NCBI GenBank assembly: GCA_012845835.1
Contig: JABAKD010000007.1
Span: 2,453,516 to 2,517,515, forward strand
Direction of reading: 5' to 3'
Origin: Undaria pinnatifida
Taxonomy: Eukaryota; Sar; Phaeophyceae; Laminariales; Alariaceae
Length of the DNA: 64,000 nt
Shown: positions 46,942 to 57,790 of the stretch, piece after piece
Layout: each line of letters begins with the position of its first letter
Numbering within the stretch: position 1 is the stretch's first letter
Translations under genes and position numbers: made by a program
The notes under the pieces: generated by a model
Told to the model about the DNA's origin: nothing
Seen by the model: only the letters and a program-made list of their open reading frames with translations
Databases searched by the model: none

Positions 46942-47580
46942 AGTTTTTACGGTGCTCCGTCTCGAACCGGGTAAGTGGTCAACTGTAACAAAAATATGGC
47001 AAGCAACAAATGAGTACGCCCCCTCCCTCCCCCCCCCCCCCCGCTGCTTGACGTTGTTGTCCGAATTTGGTGGATGGTGGGGTAGTAGTTATTGGTGGTG
47101 GGGAGGGTATTGTTGGTTACTATTTGAGGTGGGCTGGTAGGGTGGTGAGGTGTAGAGGATGGCCGGCGGGGTGGGGGGTTAGTAGTTGATATTGGTGACG
47201 GGAGAGGTGTAGGTAGTGGTTACTATTGGTGATGGCGTGGTATGGGGTGGTGGTGGGGTGTGCAGGCGTTATTGTTCTTGCGGAGGGTGGTGGGTACCAG
47301 CAGCGGTCACAAGCTTCCCCTTCGGAGCGTGGTTTGACCTCAAATCCCCGGGGGTGTCTGTCTTGAGCAGAAAAGGGGGGGGGGGGGGGCAATTGGAAAT
47401 CAAACAAAAAAAAAAGCCACTCGCCAAGCAACATCGAGCAGAGCAGACGAGTTTATAACTTAGTCCTTTATTGGTGGTGGGGTGGGGGGTGGGGTGGCGT
47501 GGGAGGGGGTGGGGGGTAGAGGTTATAGATTGGGTTGGTGCTGTCGTGTCAATTCATGGCCTTCATCTAGTCCCCGAAGT
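46942..47580. other. 5' flank or unresolved first intron of the sulfatase
   Basis: GT-rich tracts ('ggtggtggggt') at 47040-47220 and 47470-47525. 47331-47425 matches 37550-37625 in a sulfatase intron ('ccccgggggtgtc.gt', 'aaaaggggggggg', 'aaatcaaa.aaaaaaa.agccac'). No signal-peptide exon could be identified with confidence. A hydrophobic minus ORF at 47434 is built on that repeat. Confidence 0.5.
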
Positions 47581-47679
47581 CACAAGACAGGCTTCAACAC
47601 CTCTGGAATGCGCCGGAGGATGAAAAATAAAAAAAAATACAAACAGGAAAAATAGCGGAGTATCAGTAGTGTCAGCAGG

Positions 47680-48060
47680 CAGAGTAGAGCCGGTTGCCGC
47701 AATAGTGCCGATATTTTATTTCCGACTTGCGCATACCGGCACACTAAGAAGTGGCAGTATGGGGAGTAGTGCCGGTTGCCGCTGTAGTGCCGGTGTTTCC
47801 GGCTGGCACATGCCTGTACCATGCAGTAGCAGCATGCGGTGTAGTGCCGGTTGCCGATATAATGCCGATATTTCCGGCTGGCAAATACTGGCACTTAGTA
47901 GTGGCAGTACGCGGAGTAGTGCCGGTTGCCGCCATAGTACCGGGGTTTCCGGCTGGCGCTTTCCTGCACTACGTAGTGGCAGTATGGGGAGTGGTGCCGG
48001 TTGTCGCTATAGTGCCGGTGTTTCTGGCTGGCACATATCGGCACGATAGAGGGACACCGG
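47680..48060 (+). repeat. Tandem array, unit about 75 bp, 5 copies
   Basis: 'gtgccggttgccg..atagtgccg.t.tttccggctggcaca' recurs near 47690, 47770, 47846, 47919 and 47995. A weaker pair of related units occurs at about 60470-60610. Confidence 0.92.
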
Positions 48061-48459
48061 CACTGCTCCGCCTACTGCCACTACCTACTACCAGGTACTG
48101 CTGTACTACGATGGCGAAAAATAAAAAGTGACAAAAAATTGAAAAATTGTACCAGGTACCTGGTAAAACATTAACCTGGTACAAACTGAATTACAGAGTA
48201 GTAAAATATAAAATAATTTTTTAATGCTAACCCCGGTAGATTACATAAAGACGACTGCAACCCGATCGCCTGTGAGTTCGCAAGAAAAGTGGCCGAAAAT
48301 AACCAGCTAGCTGAAAATAACAACAAATGTAAAACATTTACATGATACGTCGTACAACGACGGTTTCGATGTCTCGGCAACCCGTTCACCCGGGGTTGGG
48401 TTGGGACCTAGATTTACGGATTGGTATATCTAGCTAAGGGCCTCTTTTGCCGCTCAAAA

Positions 48460-48690
48460 CAAATGTCAGGAATCCTGACAAAAAAAACGTGACATTGTCA
48501 CGAGCAGCGATACTTGTCAGGAATCCGGACTTTGAATCATTTTCACATTTTCCACAGAAATTAGTATCAGGATTCCTGACAAAAAAGCGTTTTTTTTTTG
48601 CGAAAACGTGACACTTCGGAGAATCAAAATGTCGGGAATCGTGATATTCCGTCAGGATTCGTGATATTTTTCAATCGTCAGCAATGAACC
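48460..48690. repeat. Cluster of palindromes around TGTCAGGAATCCTGACA
   Basis: 48464-48480 is a 17-bp perfect inverted repeat with one central base. Variants follow at about 48508, 48565, 48630 and 48650, interleaved with GTGACATTGTCAC-type palindromes. No ORF. A small decayed foldback element is possible. Confidence 0.75.
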
Positions 48691-48786
48691 TACCCCGTAC
48701 CCAAAAAAAAAAGGAAAAAAAAGTTGGGGTTGAGGGTACCTTACCGCTTTTTCGACAACATGGTTTACACACTCTTAACATGGTGT

Positions 48787-49096
48787 AGCCGGTCGCCCCG
48801 GTGGCGTATCAGGTTACCCTCGCGCCTGGTATAGGTCAGTTTGGTGAGTTCGAATCCCCCCGAGTGCATACTCGTATAAATTCGTGGGGACTCTTTCTTG
48901 CGCACAAGTTGACTTGCGCAGAGCGCAGAGCGTGAGTTAGCGACACTACATATAATAAAATCGACAAGCAGTGGGATTGCTGAACCCTATGCGCAATAAA
49001 AATTGAAGGCAAGAACCGGGGGGGGAAAAGGGACGACACCTGTGACCACGGCTTGTCCAGAAGCTGGAAAGTAGAATTGTGCGAAAAAGAAAACAA
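48787..49096 (+). mobile_element. SINE family A, full length
   Basis: Head 'ccggtcgccccggtggcgta' with box A-like 'tggcgtatcagg' and box B-like 'gagttcgaatcc', body and 3' block complete. The head does not fold into a convincing tRNA cloverleaf, so it is a SINE promoter, not a tRNA gene. Confidence 0.88.
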
Positions 49097-49122
49097 AATA
49101 CTCTTTGAAATAAATATACATA

Positions 49123-49143
49123 CCCTAACCCTAACCCTAACCC
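49123..49143 (+). repeat. Interstitial telomere-type repeat (CCCTAA)3.5
   Basis: Three and a half perfect CCCTAA units 27 bp beyond the SINE-A end. Too short to be a chromosome end. Confidence 0.9.
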
Positions 49144-49923
49144 AATCAAACGCAGCCAACCGTTGTATCATGCGGCGAAACCCCCTTCGTCTCGTAGACA
49201 GTGTGCGTCAACCATGATGTCGAAAAAGCGGTAGCTCTACTCACAAAATTGGACCCTAGCCCAAAGGCTATACCTGGTAACCCTTACGTAATGGGGTGAC
49301 CCGTGCTTGGATGACCCACCCGTGTTTGGATACTTCGGCTAGTGCAAGTGGAGCCCTACTGGATGCATGCTGTGTTCTACAAAACTACTCTAAAAACGTC
49401 CTCAGTTGTGAGTTCAACAATACACGGGCCGCTCGTTTTTACAGATAGATGTACTTATTTTCGAGCATTCATATTATCTGTTAAATTGGCCGCCGTGGAT
49501 GTTGTGCTTTGGATAGACACACCGTTGTGCGTTGGAAAGACGCACCACCCATAGAACTTTGTCGGAGGCATCGGCACGGACACTGGTTGGGCTGCAGATG
49601 GGTGGAAGATCAACTTTAATATGAAGACAGAAGAACACACTCATTAATAACGCAGGGAGTTCAACGTCCAACCTTGTCCGCAGGGCACATGGGACGTGGG
49701 ATGATATGTACGTGATGATACGTCCATGATACGCAACAAAATCCAAATGATAAAATCCCATGGTGTCCGGTTGGCTGCGTATGCTCTCCCAGGTACTTGC
49801 TACGTGTATACGCGCTACGAAGTTTTGTTTTTTGTTTGTCTTCTCAAGTACCAGTACACGAGTACACAGCAGCAGTTAGACCGCGTCAAACTTCCATAGA
49901 TTGTTGATTTTTAGATAGGCCTT

Positions 49924-49984
49924 CTCTTTTTTATTTTTCGTCATCGCGTTACCCGTCAACGCGACGACGAAAAATAAAAAAGAG
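49924..49984. other. Strong hairpin, 27-bp arms, 7-base loop
   Basis: 49924-49950 and 49958-49984 are complementary at 26 of 27 positions, with loop ACCCGTC. The arms contain a T-run/A-run and CGTCGTCGCG. Could be a foldback relic or a structured RNA. Confidence 0.92.
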
Positions 49985-50578
49985 TTAGTCAGTCCATCCA
50001 TTTAACAGTTCATTTAGTTTATTTTACAGCGGAGGTCTCGCTTTCTTTCGTAAGGTGCGTCGCCAGACGACGTTACCCGCACTCAACACCACGCAACTGG
50101 GAACCCGTTATAGATGAAAAATTACTTGGAATTAGTACAGGGAGGGGTTTTGGGGCTCTAAAGGGGTTACATGGCACCCCGCACTGAACGAGTGACCACA
50201 CTAAAGCGGCAACGAAAATTGGTTCCAGCTTGGTGCGGTACTACTGCTTAGCTGTTAATACGGCGAGATGAACTAGTGACTTGGACATTTTCACTGCACT
50301 TAAATTTAACGCCCTTAAGAGCCCAAAAACCTCTTCCCCCCACACAACTTTCAAGCAACTTTTGTCCCCAAACGCGAATCTCCAGATGTACAGGCTTTAC
50401 GCGGGACACAGTACTCAAAAAGGTACCGACTCCCAATGATGTACTTAAACGTCAGCTGTGAGCTCACACTTTCAATGCGGGCACAGCATTTAATGCCATC
50501 GGAGTGGAAATCGGTACAGCAGCAGCATGATATGCAGTGCTATCATCACTATTTACTTAGACCGTTTTTCTTTTTTTT

Positions 50579-50867
50579 GCACACTTATACTTTCCAGCTT
50601 CTGGATAAGCCGTGGTCCCAGGTGTCGACCCTTCTCCCCCCCGGTTCTTGCCTTCAATTTTATCGCGCATAGGGTTCAGCAATCCCACTGCTCGTCGATT
50701 TTTCATCGAGTGTTGCTAACTCACGCTCTCGCGCTTTCCGCAATTAATTTGTGCACAAGAAAAAGCCCCCCCGAATTAATACGAGTATGCACACGGGGGG
50801 GCTCGAACTCACGAAACTGACCTATACAAAGCTCGAGGATAACCTGATACGCCACCGGGGCGACCGG
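50579..50867 (-). mobile_element. SINE family A, full length
   Basis: Reverse complement of the family consensus from 'gccaccggggcgaccgg' (head) to 'cttatactttccagcttctgg' (3' end). Box B is intact. The region directly right of it (50870-51000) is a repeat also present at 51795-51945 and 52500-52600. Confidence 0.88.
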
Positions 50868-51018
50868 TACATCGGTGCGACTGTTCACATTTCTAATTTC
50901 TACCTGTATTTTAGCAAAATGGGTGACCAGCTGTACTTTTCTTTCTTTTTGTTTCGCGGGCGAGCCGCCGGAAGCTGAAAAACATTGCGCGCGAAAAAAA
51001 CGTGAAGTGTTTTTTTCT

Positions 51019-51153
51019 CACACTTCTACTTTCCAGCTTCTGGACAAGCTGTGGTCACAGCTGTCGTCCCTTCTCCCCCCCGGTTCTTGCCTTCAATTTT
51101 TATCGCGCATAGGGTTCAGCAATCCCACTGCTCGTCGATTTTTCATCGAGTGT
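51019..51153 (-). mobile_element. SINE family A, 5'-truncated
   Basis: 3' half only, about 95% identical by eye to the matching part of 50579-50867, separated from it by 151 bp. Confidence 0.85.
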
Positions 51154-51228
51154 GACCTACAAGATCGTCGGTCGATGCCTCACCATAGTGTCGGCGGTTA
51201 ATGTTGATGAAAATACTACATGTTCTTG

Positions 51229-51693
51229 GACCAACTATTATGGGAAACTGAGATTTTTGGCTGATCATACGCGATTTACTCGGCGGGACGACCAGAAACA
51301 CCTATAGACTCTTCAGAATGCTCCCCGTAGTTTTCCGAGAGCTTTCTGACGCACTTATCCGTTTCTCCAGATTCGTAGTTCGTCTGTTCGTCCAATTTGC
51401 CAGTTCTGACGACCTCACGATTTTTAGCCAAATATCCTCAAAAATCCATTATTTTTGGCCCCAGTTTTGAGCAACATTGCATATTTCTGAAAACTGATTT
51501 GCTGCGCCAAAAATCAAAACGAGACCCCGGAGAAACGGAGAACTGCTCCAGAAAGCTCTCGGAAAACTTAGTGATGCATCTTGAAGAGTCTATACTGAAG
51601 GTGTTTTTGGTCGTCCCGCCGAGTAAATCGCGTATGATCAGCCAAAAAACTCAGTTATGAGGGCCCAAAAATAATTTCCCATAATAGTTGGTC
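51229..51693. mobile_element. Foldback element with long terminal inverted repeats
   Basis: Ends GACCAACTATTATGGGAAA and its reverse complement. The inverted arms extend at least about 90 bp each (51229-51320 and 51585-51693), including 'gctgatcatacgcgatttac' and 'ggcgggacgacca', with small indels in the right arm. The centre has no ORF. No clear target duplication. Non-autonomous DNA transposon. Confidence 0.88.
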
Positions 51694-51711
51694 TTAGCCG
51701 CAACATTGTCC

Positions 51712-52700
51712 TAGTATCCTGTTATTAAATGCCTACTATAATACCTAAAAAGCAACAGCAGTACCTACTGAGATTATCTGTTTGCCAAGTGCCCACCGGT
51801 ACATCCGTGAGAGTATTAACATTTGTACTCCTTCGTTTTTGCAAATGCGTGACCAGCGGTACTTTTATTTCCTTTTGTTTCGCGGGCGAGCGGCCGGGAA
51901 CTGAGAAAGAAAATACGTGGGAAGTGTGGTGAGCTAAAGCTTTATTTTTCCCCATCCGCCGGAGGATAAAAAAAAAAAAAAAAAAAAAAAGACTGCGATC
52001 AAAACAAACGCAACCTACATGCACAAATTAGTTGGTCGATGCCCATCCCCGAAAAGTCGGCGGCTCAAGTATTATTACCCGTACACGTACTAATATTTGT
52101 AGTATCCTGTTTAATTGCCTGCTATAAAATGACCCTGGTACAAGCCACAGCAGATATAGTTCTAAGGAGAATCGCCGACCAACATCCGTTGAAAAGGACA
52201 CACACAGAGTAATACGCGCGATCGGAGTATCACACAGCTTGCAAGATGAGTTTCGACGAAATCTTCGATCTCACAGCTTGAGGGTACTTACTGTTTTGCA
52301 ATACCTAGTACCTTAAAAGCAGCAGCGTGAGACATTTTTTGTCAATTGCCCCACACCACATCCAAGTACAGCAGTATCCTGATATGTGCGATCGTCGGCA
52401 TGTGTACAACCAGTTGTTGTTGTTGTTGTTGTTCTCACACTAACTCGCATAATCAAGTCCGTGGTCACAGGACAGGCTCAAAACCAGTACATGGGCGCGA
52501 GTATTATTTTTTTATTTTAACCTTTCGTTTGGCAAATGCGTGACCCGAGCTACCTTTATTGTATTTCCTTGTTTTAGCGTGCGAGCGGCCGGCCAACAAA
52601 AAAAAGATTGCGCTCAAAACTCAAAACAAACGTAACCTACGTATGTACTAGACAGTTGGTCCATGCCCCACGCCCAAAAATCGGAGGCTTTAAAGCCGAT
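51712..52700 (+). repeat. Compound tandem repeat
   Basis: 'gtatcctgtt.ttaa.tgcct.ctata' recurs at 51715 and 52104. 'gcaaatgcgtgacc.g.g.tac.ttt' recurs at 51841 and 52535. 'caaaacaaacg.aacctac' recurs at 52000 and 52622. Units are 390-700 bp and interrupted by a CGT repeat at 52165-52285. Confidence 0.7.
52165..52285 (-). repeat. Repeat CGT, half-length copy
   Basis: 'gagaatcgccgacc', 'taatacgcgcgatcggagta', 'cacacagcttgcaagatgag', 'cttcgatctcacagct'. Confidence 0.85.
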
Positions 52701-52924
52701 ACGAGTATTCATTAGTACATCCACAACAAACGCCCTACCACCAACTATCCTCTCACTTATTTCCTACAACCCATCCATGTGCCTGGAAGGCAGGAGTGCG
52801 ATTTCCCCCCCCCGCCAACTGCCCCACACTGCATCCGATAATTTTGTCCGCAAAAACGCGGTTTCACTTACGAACAGGTTTGTCCTATGATCATAATAAT
52901 ACGTACAAGCCACCATTTATGTGT

Positions 52925-54230
52925 ACCACGAGTAGAAGAACGGTTTAATGTGAAGAACACACACACACACCAGGTACAAAAAAGCAGCAGTTTAGAGTCA
53001 TCCCAGGGTAGTACGCTGTGACCACGGACTTGATTATGCGAGTTAATGTGAGAACAACACCAACAAGTACGACTGCTGTAGTTTGTAGCCGCGAGTTGGT
53101 TAGTCGTGGGAACGGGGGAACTCTATGCTGTGAGTTGAGTGGATACTCGCGGCCATGTGAGTTCAGTTTGCACATTGGACCTTTTCACTTGGTGCGCCTT
53201 CTTCCGTATCGTGCGTTTTTAGGCGGGAAAGCGTAGTGTTTCCTGGACGAGTTTCGATTTCATTTGGTTCTTCGGATCTTCCTAGGGCTCCAGCACCTAT
53301 GTGTGACCACGGACATGTAAGAATGTCGGAACAGTCTGGAGTTTGGCGGAACGAACAGGAAATATCGGAGAACCGGGTAGCATAGAGGGGGGGGTGGTTC
53401 CAGGCAGAGGAATAGCGGGAAATAGGAGGACCTCAGCAGCAACAACGTAGCACAGCAGGATCTTCCAAGGGCTCCAGCACCTTTGTGTGACCACGGACTC
53501 TAGATTTTTGACAAGAGTTAATGTGAGAAAGCAACAACAACAGCAGTAGTACTCGTAGGGGTAATTGAATAAACATATCGGGCCAAATGTTTTTTTCGTG
53601 GTGATGTTAAGTGAGGGACTACCGGTTAGTCTAATAAATTTACGAGCATAATTTGCTTTAGTATAAGTACAAAAGTAAAAGGTTTTAAACTATCATAAGT
53701 ATTAAGTATACAGCAGTATTAAAAGAGTACCAGGTAGATTATAAGTAGAAGTAAAAGTACAAAGTGTATACCCGGTCAAGTTAAATTCAAGTATTAAAAG
53801 TTAAGTATAAAGTTAAGAGTATTGAAGTAAAGTATGGGCATAGAAGCTTGGTCGGGTTGCGCGAGTATTTGAATGCCTTCGAAGTCATATTTCGGGCTAA
53901 AAAATGTTGAGCTTTTAATGCTGCGAGCTCATGAACTTTCCAAGAACTTTCTGTTGTACCCCTATGTCGTTGTTGTTGTTCTCGCATAATCAAGTCCGTG
54001 GTCACAGGACAGGCTCCAGTCATTCTGGAGCTGAGGAATACCCCAGGGAAAAACACAAAACACAAACCAAAGGAGGTACACGAATATATCACAGCTGACG
54101 CAATTCATGCTTCCACCAGAAACATATAAAAGTGAAACCAGGAGTCAGCCTACGATGTGCCAGGTCCATACTGGTGCATACGTCTGTCTCACTACTCGCG
54201 CCTGGAAAAACCGACTACTGTATACCGCTT
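52925..54230. repeat. Mosaic of the 'GTGACCACGGACT' repeat family
   Basis: 52925-52970 matches one end of the inverted pair at 59439/61321 ('gaacggtttaatgtgaagaacac'). 53020-53060, 53300-53325, 53490-53540 and 53960-54025 carry 'gtgaccacgga.tt' next to 'aatgtgagaacaac' in either orientation. 53995-54160 resembles 57800-57985. TACCWGGTA at 53728-53736. No gene. Confidence 0.6.
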
Positions 54231-54492
54231 GCCACCCAAAAAAGACTCCACGTATATATTGCACGTAGTACATATCACTACGCATACGCACGACAGACGC
54301 AAAGAAAAGAAAAGATTATATAGTGGGATAGCTCTGTAAGTCTTTCTTTGGCAATTAATTGCCCCACGATAAGTCCAAGTAGAATTTTAAAAGGGTTTGT
54401 CTTCGGCCGAGCCTTTGTTGTCCGCGCAACCAAGCTTGCAAAGATGAGCATCCACCCTAAAATTTATCGAACTCACAGCTGACGTGTTATGT

Positions 54493-54815
54493 AGCCGGTC
54501 GCCCCGGTGGTCTAGTGGTTACCCTCGAATACCACTAGCGTTGGTCCTTGAGTTCGATTCCCACCCCGTGCTGAGGTTTTGACTATATTTGCAAAAATGC
54601 AAAAAAGGGATTAACTACTGAGCGCCTAGCAGCGTGGGTAGGTACAATTCGACGCGAGTCGACGAGGGAAGAAAATGCTGACTTCTTCTCGCGATAAAAA
54701 TGAAGGCACGTACCGTAGTGGGGAGGGGGGAGGAGGGCCCGCTATGCGACCCCAGATCTGAGTTACTACAGGGAGGAAGGGCGAGAGTAGTGCGAGGATA
54801 ATAAATGGGATGAAG
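54493..54815 (+). mobile_element. tRNA-derived SINE family B, full length
   Basis: The head shares the first about 17 bases with family A (GCCGGTCGCCCCGGTGG), then has a more tRNA-like D-arm (TGGTCTAGTGGTTA) and box B 'gagttcgattcc'. The body differs from family A ('gtcgacgagggaagaaaatg', 'gataaaaatgaaggcacgt', 'gatctgagttactac'). Acceptor and T stems do not pair, so it is not a tRNA gene. Confidence 0.85.
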
Positions 54816-54868
54816 AAAAATAATTTTAATATTCGAGTGTTTGCGTTGAAGTATTTCACTAAAAATTC

Positions 54869-55330
54869 TTGCGTCATGCTAGAAAAAGGTCAGATTCACG
54901 CCGGCATGCTTTTGGTTGTGTTTGCGGTGAACGAATCGCAGAAAAGGCGTACATGGCTTCCATATCACAGGCGAGGAGCGGGGAGGAAACATCAAATTTT
55001 GAATTTAGACATGGTGCGGTAGCACCTGGACTCACCGACAGGGGCAGGCCCAGCACAACACCATCAGACAAACAGCAGCACAGCAGCAGCACAGCAGCAG
55101 CAGCAGCAGCAGCAGCAGCGGGGGGGGCGGGGGCGGAGGTGGCGGTGGCGATGGCCCCGCTAGATGAGTTGCGGCACAGAAGCTCGGGCTGGCTCGATCA
55201 TCACGATCATCACCACAACAACAACAGAACAGCCAGTTTTTTATTAATTTTTTTAGAAACAAACGCAGTAGACACCAACCGCAGACGCAGCACAACAGCC
55301 GCCGCCGCACAGCAGCAGCAGCAGCAGTAG
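54869..55330 (+). CDS. Doubtful ORF with poly-Ala and poly-Gln
   Basis: 153 codons with (GCA)n, HHDHHHNNN and poly-Gln tracts made by CAG and CAC microsatellites (55075-55120, 55200-55220, 55310-55330). A segment between them (MAPLDELRHRSSGW) looks protein-like, but there is no domain and no splice evidence. Equally open frames lie on minus. Confidence 0.2.
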   Translation: MRHARKRSDSRRHAFGCVCGERIAEKAYMASISQARSGEETSNFEFRHGAVAPGLTDRGRPSTTPSDKQQHSSSTAAAAAAAAAGGAGAEVAVAMAPLDELRHRSSGWLDHHDHHHNNNRTASFLLIFLETNAVDTNRRRSTTAAAAQQQQQQ

Positions 55331-55789
55331 CGGCGGCCGTACGGCGTGGTTGGCGTTGGCGTTGGAGGCTTAGGCGACAGCGTTGTGGGATAGCGACGGT
55401 GGTTCACAAAATCAGCACCGAAGACGACATCACGCAGCACCTACCCCTGAGGTTGCGCGTACGCGCCATGCTTCTCCAGCTACTCTTTGGTGCCTCTGCA
55501 TCAATGTTGGGTTGTGTCTACCGCTGCCAAGCACAGCGCACAGCGATCAGTGTCTGCTGTGTGCTGCCGTGTGAGTTGTGCCCTCGTGCCCTCTGGTTGT
55601 TGTGCCGTTGTGCCTGGTGTTGGTAAGCCAATCGTGTGATTTGGTCGTTATTGATTGAAGTTCACTCTAAACCGTTCATTCAACTTGGAATTTTCATGCC
55701 GTTTTTGGCAAATTCTTCCTCCAAAGTTCGCTCGGCGGGATCAATTTAATAGAGTTCTTAGATTGAATTCTTTAAACGCAAACACTTGA

Positions 55790-56145
55790 TGTATAAATAT
55801 GTACACCCACTAAATCCACGTTTCTCCGCAAAGACCTGGTCGCACCTGTAAATGAGGTAGTCCTAATAATACTCCAACCCTTAGCACAACAAAAATGTCC
55901 ACAGACTTAATCCAAGTTTAAATAGTTTGTCCGCATCAACGTGGTTGCGCTCGTAAATCGTGTCGTGGTTTTATTATTTAAAAATAGTCGAACCTTTTTC
56001 ACCACACAAGCATGCTCCCACACTAAAATCCAATTAGTTTGTCCGCAACGTGGTACGAAGCAGCTGTGAAGAGGTTATCTCATATCTACTCGTAGAACTG
56101 CAACAATCTGTGCAATATTCACAGACATAATCCAAGAAATTACGA
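55790..56145 (+). repeat. Diverged tandem repeat, unit about 115 bp
   Basis: 'cacagacttaatccaa.t', 'agtttgtccgca..aacgtggt' and 'gctcgtaaat' recur three to four times with heavy drift. Confidence 0.65.
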
Positions 56146-56436
56146 GTAGTCCTCAAAAGAGTGCGTGAAGGCAGCACGTAGTCAAAGGGTGGGTGAAAAA
56201 GAACAAGGGTTAGGCGGTAACATGGTGATCATGGTCACACGCGGCCAGTGAAAAAAAAAAGGAGAGTAGTCGCACCTAGTATTTTGTGTGTTCGTGGGTT
56301 CTGTTTAATATAATACGTACAAAAGGGAGGCAGAGTCCGAGCATACGTCTCCATTTCCTTTTCGGTGGGTCCTCCGTATCCTCCTGCGGATGGGGAAAAA
56401 TACTCACCACACTTCCACGTATTTTCATACACGTCG

Positions 56437-56720
56437 TGTGTCAATTTAACTCAATTGCATCCAGCGCTAGTTGGCTTGGCCTTCAGTTCCCGCGGTAGCG
56501 GCAGCGCGAGCTGTCCCTACCGGCGGTTCCCGTCAACAACTTGGCTTTTTGTAAACCACGAAACATACACTACAGCGGTGAGGTCGAGGATTCGTCGAAA
56601 GCCATCTTTGCAAGCTGTGTGCCCTATCATATACACTCCGATCGCCCCTGCTACCGGGTGGGGCGTAAATGTCCTCATGGAATATATAGGTCGGCGGCTC
56701 CCCTGAGTACTGCGTATCAT
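56437..56720 (+). repeat. Composite of the 39585-type repeat and CGT repeat
   Basis: Left part matches 39585-39700, right part (56558-56720) matches CGT ('gaggtcga', 'catctttgcaagctgtgtg', 'cactccgatcg'). Directly followed by a SINE-A. Confidence 0.7.
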
Positions 56721-56727
56721 ATACACT

Positions 56728-57012
56728 GCCGGTCGCCCCGGTGGCGTATCAGGTTATCTTCGAGCCCGGTATAGGTCAGTTTCGTGAGTTCGAATGCCCC
56801 CGAGTGCACACTCGTATAAACTCGTGGGGACTTTTTCTTGTGCACGAATTGACTTGCGGAAAACGCGAGAGCGTGAGTTAGCAACACTCGACGAACGAGC
56901 GACGAGCAGTGGGATTGCTGAACCCTATGCGCGACAAAAATTGAAGCAAGGGACGACACCTGTGACCACGACTTGTCCAGAAGCTGGAAAGTAGAACTGT
57001 GTGAAAAAAAAC
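56728..57012 (+). mobile_element. SINE family A, full length
   Basis: Intact head with 'ggtggcgtatcaggttatc' and 'gagttcgaatgcc'. A small deletion in the body ('ttgaagcaagggacgacacc') removes 'ggcaagaaccgggggg'. Confidence 0.88.
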
Positions 57013-57790
57013 AAGATGAAACGAAACAAAACACTTATGTCTATTTTAATAGATAGTACTAGTACCAGGGTCCTTGGTGTTCGTGTAAAGTAGTGGGTAC
57101 CACCGGCGAGGCAAGATCAGTCACGAGTTAAGAGCGGCCATCTCGGCATGTCCCGCTTGAACTAAAAGCTACATATTTACCGTTACCGATAAGAGCAATG
57201 TGTAGTTAAAACCGCATGTTTCGGCTTGTCATGGGGCGCTCTTTAATCGGGGTACCCACTGCTGTATACGTGTTTGTACTGTCAACGTTTATCGCATCAG
57301 TATGATGAGTGATCGATCAACGTGGAAACAGGGGAAACAAGGAACGCCGACCGATTGAAGATATACAAGTTGAACTAATCAGTGATTAGCTGTGTGCCGA
57401 GGACGGTGATGGGTGGACATTGGCAATTATGGGCATCGACTCAGATCAATCAAACCAAGCAATATACCGGTGAGGTGGACACATACGAATACAACACCCG
57501 CTACCAGACTACTTGTATGAGGTCGAGGGTATGTATAATGTAGCCGACGGGAGCAACAACCTCTTCGTTAGGTGGATAACTATTCAATTCGCATGATGCA
57601 AGCACGACGGCATGAGGTTGGTTACGAACATGAACATGACACGTTCGAGCGCGGTCCAACCAAGCTTGATCCATCCAGTCCAGTACATGTAGATCGGACA
57701 AAAGCGGAGACTTGGAGCTCAAGCTTCGAGCTCGAAGCTGGAGCATGAATAGCATGCCAGTTACCGATTAAAAAAACAAACCCAAGACAA
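57013..57790. other. No recognisable gene
   Basis: A minus ORF at 57501-57755 (84 codons, with LHVLDWMDQAWLDRARTCHV) has protein-like composition but matches nothing that I recognise. Confidence 0.4.

Noticed and set aside
46262-47140. 292-codon plus ORF opposite sulfatase exon 1
   Set aside because: Pro/Ser/Leu-rich complement of the Gly/Ser-coding strand. The minus strand carries the real sulfatase motif.
47120-47434. Hydrophobic minus ORF as the missing signal-peptide exon of the sulfatase
   Set aside because: Its hydrophobic start lies in a repeat also found in a sulfatase intron (37550-37625), and no donor links it to exon 1. Not supported, though not excluded.
47680-48060. Possible CRISPR array
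   Set aside because: Units are contiguous tandem copies without unique spacers, in a eukaryotic context.
49123-49143. Chromosome end (telomere)
   Set aside because: Only 21 bp, with ordinary sequence on both sides.
54493-54566. Possible tRNA gene
   Set aside because: Boxes A and B are present, but the acceptor and T stems do not pair and the sequence continues into a repeated body, so it is a SINE head.
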